Under the pieces are notes generated by a model. That model saw only the letters and a list, made by a program, of their open reading frames with translations, had not been told where the DNA came from and ran no database searches. The translations under genes and the position numbers were made by a program. A DNA stretch of 61,387 nucleotides from positions 1-61,387 of the forward strand of contig CACXMX010000006.1 in assembly GCA_902768805.1 (NCBI GenBank), given 5' to 3'. This stretch comes from Oscillospiraceae bacterium (GTDB lineage Bacteria; Bacillota; Clostridia; Oscillospirales; Oscillospiraceae). Shown in pieces: positions 51,774-61,387 of the stretch (position 1 is the stretch's first letter; each line of letters opens with the position of its first letter).

Positions 51774-51840
51774 TCCCGCGGCGGGACCGGCTCGGCCGGA
51801 GGAGCCCGGGCTTTTCGCGAAAAACGACGTATACGGAAAA

Positions 51841-51873
51841 GGCGCCTCGCCGGAGAATATCCGGCGAGGCGCC
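51841..51873. terminator. Bidirectional terminator after cdd
   Basis: Perfect 13-bp stem (51841-51853 and 51861-51873), 7-nt loop, six T's on plus; it lies between convergent cdd and the S4 gene. Confidence 0.93.
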
Positions 51874-51890
51874 TTTTTTGTATGCTTTTA

Positions 51891-52130
51891 TTATATCTCC
51901 CGATACATGGCCGCGGCGTCGTCTTTTCTGACGGTTTCCTGTACGGAGAGGACCTCCGCGCGAAGGACTTTCGATCCGAAGGAGATCTCCACGGTATCCC
52001 CGGGCCTTACCTCCGCGGAGGGCTTGGCCGTACGGCCGTTGACGCTGACGCGGCCCGCGTCACACGCCTCCTGGGCAACGGTGCGCCGCTTGATCAGGCG
52101 TGAGACCTTCAGCCATTTGTCCAGACGCAT
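51891..52130 (-). CDS. rqcP: RqcP-like S4-domain RNA-binding protein
   Basis: 79 residues, essentially one S4 domain: MRLDKWLKVSRLIKRRTVAQEACDAGRVSVNG. This is the size and sequence of RqcP (YabO), which acts on obstructed large ribosomal subunits in the RQC pathway with RqcH. Hsp15-type function is the related alternative. The start follows the stop of the P-loop gene by one base (TGACATG), and no strong ribosome site of its own is seen, so translation is probably coupled. Confidence 0.88.
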   Translation of the reverse strand: MRLDKWLKVSRLIKRRTVAQEACDAGRVSVNGRTAKPSAEVRPGDTVEISFGSKVLRAEVLSVQETVRKDDAAAMYREI

Positions 52131-52131
52131 G

Positions 52132-52542
52132 TCAGAAATATTTTCTAAGACCTTCGCCTGCCGAGGCGGGATCGGCGTTGATCGTGATGGTGAAATTGAC
52201 GTTGTCCCGCTCGCCGAAGCGCTCGATGGAGTTGAGGAATCTCTCCAGCGCTTCCTCCGACCGGTCGTCAAGGATCTTGTTCAGGTCGTCGATGAAGAAA
52301 TGGGTGATGTCGTAGTTTCCGGCGTGAAGTCCGCTGAGAAAACCGTAGAGCATCGTGTTGCCCTTGACGCCGTAATCATCGGTGCGGATCAGCCGCGCCT
52401 GATAGGGGATATCGTAGGTCAGGTGCTTGCTCTTTTCGATGCAGACAACATCGCCGCGCTCCTGATCGATAGCGGCGCGCACCAGGTCGATGAGCGTTTT
52501 GGTTTTACCGGAACCGTCGAGACCCATGATCAGTTTGACCAT
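52132..52542 (-). CDS. P-loop nucleotide-binding hypothetical protein
   Basis: 136 residues with a Walker A motif GLDGSGKTKTLI (7-18) and an acidic Walker B-like stretch THFFIDDLNKIL near residue 88. The protein looks like a small ATPase that could be a stand-alone kinase or regulatory factor. I do not know its function. It is co-transcribed with the RqcP-like gene (1-nt gap), which hints at RNA/ribosome rescue or stress, but this is only context. GAGGTGG lies upstream. Confidence 0.72.
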   Translation of the reverse strand: MVKLIMGLDGSGKTKTLIDLVRAAIDQERGDVVCIEKSKHLTYDIPYQARLIRTDDYGVKGNTMLYGFLSGLHAGNYDITHFFIDDLNKILDDRSEEALERFLNSIERFGERDNVNFTITINADPASAGEGLRKYF

Positions 52543-52673
52543 ATGAAACCACCTCTTTTATAGTATTGAAACGGCGGATACCCGCCCTGATGCCGTAATT
52601 TTACCATCAACCGGCCGTGCTTTCAAGCCGGGTTTTGCAATGTTCACCGTTTATTCACCGATGATCGGAGGAA

Positions 52674-53558
52674 TCAGTTGATATCGTCCTCGATGGTCTC
52701 GGGCGGGAGCTCGAGATGAGCCGGGTTCTTCATAAAGTACTTAAGGCACTTGAGAGCGCTGGCGTAATAGTAGCTGTCGGCGATGCGCCCGTCGCAGGTG
52801 AAACGGTAATCCACATACCGGCGTTCCGTGCAGCGCCCGTCCTCTGTCGGCTCAAGGACCTTGCGTTTGGCTCCGAAAGAGACCGCGCAGGGGATGTCGC
52901 CGAACTCCGGGATCGCGGCCTCGACGGGCATGGTGCCAAGAGATCCCATATCCACCACCAGGAGAGAACCGTGGAACGGGCTCTCGTCCAGCCAGCTCCG
53001 GGGCAGCCAGTCGAACCAGTCCATGATCCGGAGCACAGCTGTGACCAGGCGAAGCAGAGGCCTCGGAAGGCGCGCCAGAGAGGAGGCGACCCGCTCGCTT
53101 TCGCTGACGATCACATCGGCCCTGACGCCGTCAATGGCCTCGCTCAGACGGCGGTACACATCGAACACGGTGTCGGTGGGGGAGAAGGCGACCTTCACGG
53201 AAGTCTCCGCGGCTTCGGAGGATGAGCTGCGCTTGACATTCAGGATCACTTCGATCTCGCTGCGGGCGTATACGCGCCTTGCGGCCACAAAGCGGTTGAT
53301 GGCCGGACGCATGGACACCGTGCGGACATAGGCGGCGATCAGCAGATGGATAAAGCCCAGACCGGCCCATCCCTCGGCACGCTTCTCCAGCAGCCAGCGC
53401 TCGATGGAACTGACCTCCACGCTGTCAGCCAGAGTGCTCAGGGACTCGCTGCGCTTCCGCATAAAGTAGGGCATCACGGAACGCCGGGCGTCCATGGTCC
53501 GAAGACGGCGCCCCTCCCGACGGTCCCCGCTGCGCTTTGCATAGCCAAGATCTGCCAT
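52674..53558 (-). CDS. E2-like (2-oxoacid dehydrogenase acyltransferase fold) protein with degenerate active site
   Basis: 294 residues of the CAT/E2 catalytic-domain fold: MPYFMRKRSESLSTL at the front, FIHLLIAAYVRTVSMRPAINRFV, and a C-terminal active-site region YRFTCDGRIADSYYYASAL. In true E2 enzymes this region carries the DHRxxDG motif; here the catalytic histidine is replaced by glycine and the final glycine by serine. No lipoyl domain is present. Probably not an acyltransferase, perhaps a binding or structural paralogue. It has its own promoter and is divergent from the V-type ATPase operon. Confidence 0.78.
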   Translation of the reverse strand: MADLGYAKRSGDRREGRRLRTMDARRSVMPYFMRKRSESLSTLADSVEVSSIERWLLEKRAEGWAGLGFIHLLIAAYVRTVSMRPAINRFVAARRVYARSEIEVILNVKRSSSSEAAETSVKVAFSPTDTVFDVYRRLSEAIDGVRADVIVSESERVASSLARLPRPLLRLVTAVLRIMDWFDWLPRSWLDESPFHGSLLVVDMGSLGTMPVEAAIPEFGDIPCAVSFGAKRKVLEPTEDGRCTERRYVDYRFTCDGRIADSYYYASALKCLKYFMKNPAHLELPPETIEDDIN

Positions 53559-53623
53559 AGAAAGGTCCTCGATTCGTAAACAGTTGAGTCATCCACAGTA
53601 TACGGGAAAACCCGCTTTTTTGA

Positions 53624-53652
53624 ATTATACATTTTGTCGGAAAATAATGCAA
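53624..53652 (-). promoter_or_regulatory. Promoter of the E2-like gene
   Basis: On minus: TTGCAT (53652-53647), a 17-nt spacer and TATAAT (53629-53624). Confidence 0.75.
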
Positions 53653-53756
53653 GGACGAGTTGTTCAGTTCGCCTCCCCCGGATGATGCGCAATTGGGCAA
53701 ATAGTACAATTCACGTGCGGCGACGGGTTTTTCACATTCGAAAAGCACATTGTAAC

Positions 53757-53784
53757 TTGCAATTCTTTCGACAAACGATATAAT
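53757..53784 (+). promoter_or_regulatory. Promoter of the V-type ATPase operon
   Basis: TTGCAA (53757-53762), a 16-nt spacer and TATAAT (53779-53784), about 40 nt before the first gene, which has a strong AGGAGGTG site. Confidence 0.75.
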
Positions 53785-53823
53785 GATAATGTTTATAAAT
53801 TTGCACCGTCAGGAGGTGTTACG

Positions 53824-54138
53824 ATGGCAATGGAAGCAATCGCCGCCGTGGAGGAGGCGGAGGCCGCAGCGAACAGCCGCAAGGCGGAAGCCGCACAGCA
53901 GGCCAAACAGCTGATCGCCGCCGCGGAAGAGCGCGGACGGGAGGCTGTGAAGGCCGCCCAGACCAAGGCGGAGGAAGCCCTGAAGGACGTGGAAAAGGAA
54001 GCCGAAGCGCGTATCAACGCCGACGCCGAGCGGATCCACGCCGAGACCCAGGCGGAACTCGAAACGCTGCGCTCCCGAGCGGCAACACGGTTGGGTGATG
54101 CAGCGGAGAAAATTGTGGAAAGGATCGTGAACGGATAA
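53824..54138 (+). CDS. ntpF: V-type ATPase peripheral-stalk subunit G/H
   Basis: 104 residues, almost entirely one alanine- and glutamate-rich coiled coil (EAEAAANSRKAEAAQQAKQ), the hallmark of the G/H (NtpF) subunit that pairs with E in the peripheral stalk. Position as first gene before subunit I matches the Enterococcus hirae ntp order. It ends 1 nt before the next start. Composition alone is weak evidence; the operon makes it firm. Confidence 0.82.
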   Translation: MAMEAIAAVEEAEAAANSRKAEAAQQAKQLIAAAEERGREAVKAAQTKAEEALKDVEKEAEARINADAERIHAETQAELETLRSRAATRLGDAAEKIVERIVNG

Positions 54139-54139
54139 A

Positions 54140-56137
54140 ATGAGCATTGTAGCCATGAAAAAGCTGCGGCTCATCGCTGTCCAGTCCCAAAAAAAAGCCC
54201 TTCTGGAGGATTTGCTGAAGCTTGGCTGTGTGGAGGTCACCGAGCCGGAACTCGGCGAGGACGACATCCTCAGTTCCCTTCGTGACAAGAGCGACGAAGG
54301 AGCCATGGAACGGCGCAGTCAGCAGCTGAAGATCCTCAACGCTCTGAAGGTCTTGGACCAGTATGCTCCGGCAAAGCGGGGGATGCTGTCGCCCAAGCCG
54401 GAAGAGGTCAAGGAGAACTTCCTGGACAAACAGGGCCTGGAGCAGGCTCTGGATGCTGCGGATCGTATCCTGCGGCTGGATGGAGAACTCCGCGCTGTCT
54501 CTGCCAACGAGAGCAGGGAACGCGCACTGGAGGAATCTCTCAAGCCGTGGCAGAATCTGGATCTGCCGTTGGAGTGCAGGGGGACACGGACCTGCGATCT
54601 GCTGCTGGGAGCGGTCCCGGCGTCGGTCTCCCAACAGGAGGCAGAGGGAGCGCTCATCGAACTGGACGCAGATCTGACGCAGATCGAACAAGACAAAACA
54701 GATTCCTACGTCGTGGTGCTCTACCGCAAGGAGATCCGTGACGAGGTTCTCGCGGCGCTGCGGGAAGTGAACTTCTCGCAGATCTCTCTGGGGAACCTCA
54801 CTGGTACGGCGAAGGAAAACATCGCGCTGTGTCAGCAGCATCTGCGGGAATTCGCCGAAGAGAAGCAGCGTCTGGCGGACGCGATCAAAGCCGAGAGCGG
54901 TATGCGGCCCATCTTGGAGATGGGCGCGGACAATGCCGGCACCGGCATCTCCCTTTGTGAAGCCGCGGAAAAGCTGCGCAACACCGAAACGGTAGCGCTG
55001 CTGCAGGGCTGGGTTCCGGCCGAAAAAGAGGAGAAGCTCCGTCAAGTGTTTGACGGTTATGACTGTGCCTGGGAACTGGTGGAGCCCGAGAAGGACGAAT
55101 ACCCGAACGTTCCGGTACAGCTCAAAAACAACGCATTCACCAACGCCTTGAACATGGTTACCAACATGTACTCGCTGCCGGCTTACGGTACGGTGGATCC
55201 GAACCCGTTGATGGCACCGTTCTTCATCCTGTTCTTCGGACTGATGATGGCGGATATCGGCTATGGACTGATCATGATCCTCGCCGCACTGGTAGTACGC
55301 AAAAAGCTCAAGCCCCGCGGCAACGCGCTGGCTACCTGGCAGTTGGTACTCTATGGCGGTATCTCCACACTGCTCATGGGCATTCTCACCGGAGGTTTCT
55401 TCAGCGACGTGATCGACGCCATTTGCGAGCTCAACGGCTCCAGCTTCCGTATGTGGCGCCTGTTCAGTGCAGAAGAGCAGAGCACACAGGTCCTTGTTGG
55501 ATCTATGGTTCTGGGCTTGCTGCACCTGAACACCGGCATGGCCGTGTCCTTCTACAGAAAGCGCAAGGACGGCAACCTGGCCGACGGCATTTTTGAGGAG
55601 GGCTCTCTTTGGGTGCTCCTACTGGGCATCGTGCTCTATGCACTGCCCATGCTGCCGAGCCTGCTGAAAAAGGATTTCCAGATTCCTGCTGTCATCGGCA
55701 CAGCGGGCATGGTAATCATGATCATCGGCGGAGCGATGCTCCTGTTCGGCGCCGGGCGGCATTCCAAGGGCTTTGGCAAAGTCACTGCGGCCTTCGGAGC
55801 TATATACAACACAGCTACGGGCTGGTTCGGCGATGTGCTCAGTTACTCGCGAATCATGGCTTTGATGCTGGCTGGCGGCGTTGTCGGCAAGGTGTTCAAC
55901 AATGTGGCACTCATGCCTGCCAGGAACGCGGGACATTTCACCGTAGGGAGCGCTCTGGCGTTCGTGATCATCTTCGTACTGGGTCACACCATGAACTTCG
56001 GGTTGAATATTCTTGGCTGCTATGTACACGATCTTCGCTTGCAGTGCCTGGAATTCTTCGGAAAGTTCTATGAGGACGGAGGCAAGCCTTTCCGCCCGCT
56101 GACCTTCAGCGAGAGCTACAGACAAGTAAAAGGATAA
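54140..56137 (+). CDS. ntpI: V-type ATPase subunit I (membrane stator, a-subunit)
   Basis: 665 residues. The N-terminal half (~1-330) is a long cytoplasmic arm with coiled coil; the C-terminal half has about seven membrane helices, starting near FFILFFGLMMADIGYGLIM, and including MALMLAGGVVGKVFNNVAL and VIIFVLGHTMNFGLNILG. The FGxMMxDxGYG motif and GHxxNFxLxxLGxxVHxxRLxxxE-type ending are typical. It forms the ion half-channels facing the K ring. The start is 1 nt after subunit G. Confidence 0.94.
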   Translation: MSIVAMKKLRLIAVQSQKKALLEDLLKLGCVEVTEPELGEDDILSSLRDKSDEGAMERRSQQLKILNALKVLDQYAPAKRGMLSPKPEEVKENFLDKQGLEQALDAADRILRLDGELRAVSANESRERALEESLKPWQNLDLPLECRGTRTCDLLLGAVPASVSQQEAEGALIELDADLTQIEQDKTDSYVVVLYRKEIRDEVLAALREVNFSQISLGNLTGTAKENIALCQQHLREFAEEKQRLADAIKAESGMRPILEMGADNAGTGISLCEAAEKLRNTETVALLQGWVPAEKEEKLRQVFDGYDCAWELVEPEKDEYPNVPVQLKNNAFTNALNMVTNMYSLPAYGTVDPNPLMAPFFILFFGLMMADIGYGLIMILAALVVRKKLKPRGNALATWQLVLYGGISTLLMGILTGGFFSDVIDAICELNGSSFRMWRLFSAEEQSTQVLVGSMVLGLLHLNTGMAVSFYRKRKDGNLADGIFEEGSLWVLLLGIVLYALPMLPSLLKKDFQIPAVIGTAGMVIMIIGGAMLLFGAGRHSKGFGKVTAAFGAIYNTATGWFGDVLSYSRIMALMLAGGVVGKVFNNVALMPARNAGHFTVGSALAFVIIFVLGHTMNFGLNILGCYVHDLRLQCLEFFGKFYEDGGKPFRPLTFSESYRQVKG

Positions 56138-56145
56138 TTTTTTAA

Positions 56146-56649
<504 letters not shown>

Positions 56650-56667
56650 TTCTGTGAGGTGCGGCAA

Positions 56668-57267
56668 ATGATTGGCACTGACAGAATTGTAGCGCATATT
56701 CAGTCTGAGGCGGAAGCGGAGATCACCTCCGTTCTCACCGAAGCCGAGGCGCGCGCTTCCGCCATCACGGAGGAATTCGCCGCCAAAGCCAAGGCTGCGG
56801 AGGATGAGCTGCTGCGCGCGGGCAAGGACGCGGCCGAGCAGCGGGTCCAGCGCCAGGAGCGCACCGCCCGGCTCGAGGCAAAAAAGGACGTCCTGGGTCT
56901 CAAGCAGGAGCTGGTCAGCGCCGCCTATGACAAGGCGAAGAAGGCCATTCTCGGCATGGACGAGGACAAATATGTGGCCTTCCTGGCCAAACAGGCCTGC
57001 GCCGCGGCGCTCACCGGCGGCGAGGAGGTCATTCTCTCCGAGGCGGATCGCAGCCGCCTGGGCGAAAAGCTCGTAGCCGCGGCCAATGCCGCTCTCAAAG
57101 AACGGGGACTCCCCGGAGAGCTCCGGCTCTCCGACGAGACCAGACCCATTTCCGGCGGGCTGGTGCTTCGGCGCGGGAGCATCGAGGTCAACTGCACCCT
57201 GGACAAGCTGCTTGAGATGAGCCGCGGCTCCCTGGATGCGGAAGTTGCCTCCGTCCTGTTTGGCTGA
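56668..57267 (+). CDS. ntpE: V-type ATPase subunit E (peripheral stalk)
   Basis: 199 residues: a long N-terminal alanine/glutamate coiled coil (residues ~10-90) followed by a globular C-terminal domain with GGLVLRRGSIEVNCTLDKLLE, a segment typical of subunit E. It joins with G to form the stator stalk. The ATG at 56668 has GAGGTG 6 nt upstream; an in-frame GTG at 56659 lies inside that site and is rejected. Confidence 0.9.
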   Translation: MIGTDRIVAHIQSEAEAEITSVLTEAEARASAITEEFAAKAKAAEDELLRAGKDAAEQRVQRQERTARLEAKKDVLGLKQELVSAAYDKAKKAILGMDEDKYVAFLAKQACAAALTGGEEVILSEADRSRLGEKLVAAANAALKERGLPGELRLSDETRPISGGLVLRRGSIEVNCTLDKLLEMSRGSLDAEVASVLFG

Positions 57268-57290
57268 GGCCCCCGGAAAGGAGGGCAACG

Positions 57291-58292
57291 ATGTCTAAGA
57301 AAATTTCGGACACGGAATATCTCTATCTGTCCGCGATGCTCAAGGCGCGGGAGGCGAACATGCTCACCCGCGACAAGCTTGAGCGCATGCTCGCTGCCGG
57401 CAGCTTCAACGACGCCGCCAAGCTCCTTCAGGAGAGCGGATGGCCGGACATGTCCGGGCTGAACGCTGCCGGAGTGGACAAGGCTCTGTCCGAGCGCCGC
57501 AGGGAGATCTTTGCCGAGCTGGAGCGTTCGCTCCCCGAAAAGGCTCTGCTCGAGATCTTCCGCGCCCGGTATGATTACCACAACGCCAAAGCCATCATCA
57601 AGGGCGAGGGCATCGGCGTGAACGCCGACCACATCCTCTCCGGGGCGGGCCGCGTGGACAGCGCCAAGCTGGAGGAGTCCTTCCGTGAGGACGACTTCCG
57701 GTACATCCCGGAAAAGCTCGGCGCGGCCATGGCGGAGGCCAAGGGCGTGCTAGCCCGCACCGACAACCCGCAGGCGGCGGACTTCGTGCTGGACAAAGCT
57801 TACTTTGCCGAGATCCTTTCTCTGGCCGATGAGGTGTCCGCTCCCTTCGCCGCGCAGTATGTGAAAACGCTGATCGACAGCGCCAACCTGCGCACCTGCG
57901 TGCGCTGCTTCCGTATGGGCAAGGATCCCGACTTCATGCGCCTGGCGCTGATCGAGGGCGGCAATGTGCCGATGGACTTTGCCGTGCGCGGCACCGTCAC
58001 CGCCGACGAGTTCAACGAGCTTTTCGGTTCCACGGTGTTCAAAGAGGCGGCCGTTCTGGCCGGAGCGGCTCTGGAGGGCGGCCCCATGACCCTGTTCGAG
58101 CGCGAGTGCGACAACGCCGTCAACCGCTTCCTGGATACGGCCCGGCGCACCGGCTTCGGTTCCGAGGTCGTGATAGGTTATCTGGCCGCCGAGGAGAATG
58201 CGATCACCACGGTCCGCATGATCCTGACCGGGCTGCTGTCCGGGATCGACCCGGACCGCCTGAAGGAAAGGCTGCGTGATACTTATGTTTAA
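57291..58292 (+). CDS. ntpC: V-type ATPase subunit C (d-type)
   Basis: 333 residues, the AtpC/NtpC subunit that connects the rotor shaft to the K ring. Mostly helical, with EYLYLSAMLKAREANML at the start and an RYDYHNAKAIIKGE segment that is characteristic. AAGGAGGG lies before the start. The end overlaps subunit F by 8 bases. Confidence 0.9.
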   Translation: MSKKISDTEYLYLSAMLKAREANMLTRDKLERMLAAGSFNDAAKLLQESGWPDMSGLNAAGVDKALSERRREIFAELERSLPEKALLEIFRARYDYHNAKAIIKGEGIGVNADHILSGAGRVDSAKLEESFREDDFRYIPEKLGAAMAEAKGVLARTDNPQAADFVLDKAYFAEILSLADEVSAPFAAQYVKTLIDSANLRTCVRCFRMGKDPDFMRLALIEGGNVPMDFAVRGTVTADEFNELFGSTVFKEAAVLAGAALEGGPMTLFERECDNAVNRFLDTARRTGFGSEVVIGYLAAEENAITTVRMILTGLLSGIDPDRLKERLRDTYV

Positions 58293-58599
58293 GATCGGCG
58301 TTATGGGCGGCCGCGAGACCGTCATGGGCTTCAAAGCCCTGGGACTGGACACCTATCCCGTGGACAATGCGGAAGAGGCAAAGCATGTCTTCCGCGAGAT
58401 CACGCGGGAAGAGAAACAGTATGCCATCATTTACGTAGAGGAGAATCTGGCCGAGGGACTGCAGGCCGAGATCGATCGGTTCAAAGATGTCCCCACCCCC
58501 GCCATCATCCTCATTCCCGGACGGGACGGCTCCATGGGTCTGGGCCTTTCGGCTCTTCAGGACGCGGTGGAGCGGGCCGTCGGCACCAATATCCTTTAA
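58285..58599 (+). CDS. ntpG: V-type ATPase subunit F (rotor)
   Basis: 104 residues. Alpha/beta start MFKIGVMGGRETVMGFKALGLDTYPV and the AIIYVEENLAE strand are typical of subunit F (NtpG in Enterococcus hirae). It binds D in the central stalk. I chose the ATG at 58285, inside the end of subunit C; AAGGAAAGG lies upstream. The call is clear from order and sequence. Confidence 0.92.
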   Translation: MFKIGVMGGRETVMGFKALGLDTYPVDNAEEAKHVFREITREEKQYAIIYVEENLAEGLQAEIDRFKDVPTPAIILIPGRDGSMGLGLSALQDAVERAVGTNIL

Positions 58600-58620
58600 T
58601 AAGAAAGAAGGTAATAAGGC

Positions 58621-60393
58621 TTGAGCGGAAAAGTTATCAAAGTATCCGGCCCGCTGGTGGTTGCCGACGGTCTGGCGGACGCCAACGTCTCTGACGTGGT
58701 CCGCGTGGGCGCTCAGCATCTGATCGGCGAGATCCTGAATATGACCGGCGACTCCGCCTCCATCCAGGTCTACGAGGAGACCTCGGGCCTGGGCCCCGGC
58801 GCGGAGGTCATCACCACCGGAATGCCCCTTTCCGTGGAGCTTGGGCCCGGTATGCTGGAGAACATCTACGACGGTATCCAGCGTCCTCTGCCCGAGATCC
58901 GCGACCTGACCGGCGAGACCATCGCCCGCGGCGTGGACGTCCCGGCGCTGAACCGCAAAAAGATCTGGCATTTCGACGCCGTGGCCAAGCCGGGCGACGA
59001 GCTGAAGGCAGGCGATGTCCTGGGCACCGTTCAGGAGACCACCGCCATCCTTCATAAGATCATGCTTCCCGCCGACATCGCGAAGGCCACCGTCAAAAAG
59101 ATCGAGAGCGGCGATTTCACCGTAGAGGGAAAGATCGCCACGGTCGTTCTCCCCGACGGCACCGAGCGTGAGCTGGACATGATCCAGCGCTGGCCCGTAC
59201 GTATCCAGCGCCCCTATCAGACCAAGTACACCCCGTCCCGTCCCCTGAACTCCGGACAGCGCGTCATCGACACCCTGTTCCCGGTGGCCAAGGGCGGCAC
59301 GGCCGCCGTCCCCGGCCCCTTCGGCAGCGGCAAGACCGTCGTGCAGCATCAGCTGGCCAAGTGGTCCGACGTGGACATCGTGGTCTACATCGGCTGCGGC
59401 GAGCGCGGCAACGAGATGACCGACGTGCTTAACGAGTTCCCCGAACTGAAGGACCCCCGCAGCGGCGAGCCTCTGATGAAGCGTACCGTGCTGATCGCGA
59501 ACACCTCCGACATGCCCGTGGCAGCCCGTGAGGCGTCCATCTACACCGGTATCACCATCGCCGAGTATTTCCGCGACATGGGCTACGACGTAGCCGTTCT
59601 GGCCGACTCCACCTCCCGCTGGGCCGAGGCTCTGCGTGAGATGTCCGGCCGTCTGGAAGAGATGCCCGGCGAAGAAGGCTACCCCGCCTACCTGGCCAGC
59701 CGTATCGCCCAGTTCTACGAGCGCGCCGGCGTGGTCGAGTGCCTGGGCAGCGACGAGCGCCAGGGCAGCGTCACCGCCATCGGCGCCGTGTCGCCTCCGG
59801 GCGGCGATACTTCCGAGCCCGTATCCCAGGCGACGATGCGTATCGTCAAGGTGTTCTGGGCTCTGGACAGCTCGCTGGCCTACGCACGTCACTTCCCCGC
59901 CATCCACTGGCTGAACTCCTACTCCCTGTACACCGACTCCCTGCGCCCCTTCTATGAGAAGGAATTCGGCCCCACCTATATGTCCAACCGCACCAAGGCC
60001 ATGAACATCCTGCAGGAGGAAGCGGAACTCCAGGAGATCGTACAGCTCGTCGGCCAGGACTCCCTGTCCGCCTCCGACCAGCTGACCATGGAGACCGCCC
60101 GTATGATCCGCGAGGACTTCCTGCAGCAGAACGCCTTCGTCGATGAGGACGCCTACTCCTCCTACGGCAAGCAGTTCCGTCTGCTGGACATCGTGCTCCA
60201 GTACGACGCCCTCTGCCGGGAAGCCCTGGCCAAGGGCGCGGAGCTGAAGAGCCTGATCAACATTCCGTCCCGCGAGGCCATCGGCCGCGCCAAAACGGAG
60301 GATCCCAACAATTACGCCGCTATCTACGACGGCATCCTCGCGAATATGCGCAAGGAGATCGCCGAAGCTGCCCAGGGAGGTGAAGAGCAATGA
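58621..60393 (+). CDS. ntpA: V-type ATPase catalytic subunit A
   Basis: 590 residues. Walker A is [14 protein letters not shown], with [14 protein letters not shown] and [14 protein letters not shown], and the subunit-A-specific bulge domain (residues ~115-190) is present. It hydrolyses or makes ATP. The start is TTG at 58621, with AGAAGG 9 nt upstream; the homologous N-terminus [16 protein letters not shown] supports it. It overlaps subunit B by four bases (ATGA). Confidence 0.95.
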   Translation: MSGKVIKVSGPLVVADGLADANVSDVVRVGAQHLIGEILNMTGDSASIQVYEETSGLGPGAEVITTGMPLSVELGPGMLENIYDGIQRPLPEIRDLTGETIARGVDVPALNRKKIWHFDAVAKPGDELKAGDVLGTVQETTAILHKIMLPADIAKATVKKIESGDFTVEGKIATVVLPDGTERELDMIQRWPVRIQRPYQTKYTPSRPLNSGQRVIDTLFPVAKGGTAAVPGPFGSGKTVVQHQLAKWSDVDIVVYIGCGERGNEMTDVLNEFPELKDPRSGEPLMKRTVLIANTSDMPVAAREASIYTGITIAEYFRDMGYDVAVLADSTSRWAEALREMSGRLEEMPGEEGYPAYLASRIAQFYERAGVVECLGSDERQGSVTAIGAVSPPGGDTSEPVSQATMRIVKVFWALDSSLAYARHFPAIHWLNSYSLYTDSLRPFYEKEFGPTYMSNRTKAMNILQEEAELQEIVQLVGQDSLSASDQLTMETARMIREDFLQQNAFVDEDAYSSYGKQFRLLDIVLQYDALCREALAKGAELKSLINIPSREAIGRAKTEDPNNYAAIYDGILANMRKEIAEAAQGGEEQ

Positions 60394-61387
60394 TCCGTGA
60401 GTATAAAACCATCAAAGAGATCGCCAGCCCCCTGATGATCGTAGAGCATGTCGAGGGCGTCACCTACGACGAGCTGGCCGAGATCGAGCTGCCCAACGGG
60501 CAGACCCGCCGCTGCAAGGTGCTGGAGGTCGAGGGCGACCGCGCGGTCGTACAGCTCTTCGAGTCCGCGCAGGGCATCAACCTGGCCGAGAGCCGCGTCC
60601 GCTTCCTGGGCCATCCCCTGGAGCTGGGCGTGAGCGAGGACATGCTCGGCCGCGTGTTCAACGGCATGGGCGAGCCCATCGACGGCGGTCCGGCCATCAT
60701 CGCCGAGGAGCACCACGATATCAACGGCCTGCCCATGAACCCCTCGGCCCGCGCTTACCCCGCCGAGTTCATCCAGACCGGCATTTCCACCATCGACGGA
60801 CTGAACACCCTGGTCCGCGGACAGAAGCTGCCCATCTTCTCCGGCTCCGGTCTGCCCCACGCCAACCTGGCCGCTCAGATCGCCCGTCAGGCCCGAGTGC
60901 TGGGCGACGGCGAGAACTTCGCCGTGGTCTTCGCCTCCATCGGCATCACCTTTGAGGAATCCGAATTCTTCATCCAGGAGTTCCGCCGCACCGGCGCCAT
61001 CGACCGTACCGTCGTGTTCTCGAACCTGGCCAACGACCCCGCCGTCGAGCGTATCGCCACCCCGCGTATGGCTCTGACCGCCGCCGAGTACCTGGCCTTC
61101 GAGAAGGACATGCACGTGCTGGTCATCCTGACCGATATCACCAACTACGCCGAGGCTCTGCGTGAGGTCTCCGCGGCCAAGAAGGAAGTTCCCGGCCGCC
61201 GCGGCTATCCCGGCTACATGTACACCGACCTGGCCACTCTTTACGAGCGCGCCGGCCGCCGCGTGGGCAAGAAGGGCTCCATCACCATGATCCCCATCCT
61301 GACCATGCCCGAGGACGACAAGACCCACCCCATCCCCGACCTGACCGGCTACATCACCGAGGGCCAGGTCATCCTGAGCCGCGACCT
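60390..61387 (+). CDS. ntpB: V-type ATPase subunit B (cut by window end)
   Basis: 332 residues visible with no stop. Family features: [69 protein letters not shown] (the non-catalytic version of the P-loop), and [37 protein letters not shown] forms the regulatory hexamer partners of A. Subunit D should follow beyond the window. Confidence 0.95.
   Translation, partial: MIREYKTIKEIASPLMIVEHVEGVTYDELAEIELPNGQTRRCKVLEVEGDRAVVQLFESAQGINLAESRVRFLGHPLELGVSEDMLGRVFNGMGEPIDGGPAIIAEEHHDINGLPMNPSARAYPAEFIQTGISTIDGLNTLVRGQKLPIFSGSGLPHANLAAQIARQARVLGDGENFAVVFASIGITFEESEFFIQEFRRTGAIDRTVVFSNLANDPAVERIATPRMALTAAEYLAFEKDMHVLVILTDITNYAEALREVSAAKKEVPGRRGYPGYMYTDLATLYERAGRRVGKKGSITMIPILTMPEDDKTHPIPDLTGYITEGQVILSRD

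Noticed and set aside
58204..60390. Long minus-strand frame under V-type subunit A
   Set aside because: Antisense of a clear ATPase gene; composition is a low-complexity mix of G, V, L, H and D.

Overview
The window reads as one contiguous piece of a GC-rich Clostridia (Firmicutes) chromosome. An Oscillospirales-type gut anaerobe fits best; this is inferred from gene content, not from a marker gene. Supporting signs are a V-type ATPase operon in Ntp order, AGGAGG-type ribosome sites, an RqcP-like S4 protein, many corrinoid-style UroD-family proteins, and an oxidative half TCA cycle with a eukaryotic-type NADP isocitrate dehydrogenase. I see no rRNA, tRNA, transposase, integrase or CRISPR array.

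Layout. 1-4.8 kb: a membrane protein, a substrate-binding lipoprotein, a GtrA-like protein and a glycosyltransferase that appears fused to a MarR-like winged helix. 4.9-10 kb (minus): a sugar operon of GH3 glycosidase, xylulokinase and fucose/arabinose-isomerase-like protein. 10.3-11.3 kb: a solitary UroD-family gene. 11.4-15.6 kb (minus): a nucleoside salvage pair (amidohydrolase, purine nucleoside phosphorylase), then two tRNA trans-editing factors (AlaX, YbaK) with a VOC protein. 15.7-18.4 kb: mutY, a LOG-like gene, tatD and a small thioredoxin-fold protein. 18.5-23.6 kb: citrate synthase facing away from aconitase and isocitrate dehydrogenase, enough to run acetyl-CoA to 2-oxoglutarate.

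23.7-29.1 kb (minus): a tightly coupled three-gene unit of TerB_N/TerB_C protein, BREX-type ATPase and Lhr-like helicase, which looks like a compact genome-defence module. 29.3-38 kb: an alpha/beta hydrolase, lysA with a methyltransferase and a secreted protein, a hydantoinase/oxoprolinase-like ATPase and a DUF1846 protein.

38.2-46 kb: the most striking region. Five UroD-family (MtaA/CmuA-type) genes lie in tandem. Three are separate units, each with its own promoter and terminator; the last two share a promoter. The four promoters share one architecture: GCACAA, 27-28 nt, TTGTGC (one variant copy), 10 nt, then a promoter with a 16-nt spacer. The solitary UroD gene at 10.3 kb has a diverged copy (GCATAA/TTATGC). 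Directly after the array come a short CobW-type GTPase and a protein with about 40 histidines in its first 95 residues. I infer a metal-delivery pair serving the UroD-family metalloproteins.

46-53.6 kb: secA, pgeF, an oligopeptide-type binding lipoprotein and cdd; then, on minus, a P-loop protein with RqcP, and a degenerate E2-like acyltransferase. 53.7-61.4 kb: the V-type ATPase operon (G, I, K, E, C, F, A, B), cut by the window end. Its K subunit keeps most of the residues that bind Na+ in the Enterococcus hirae enzyme.
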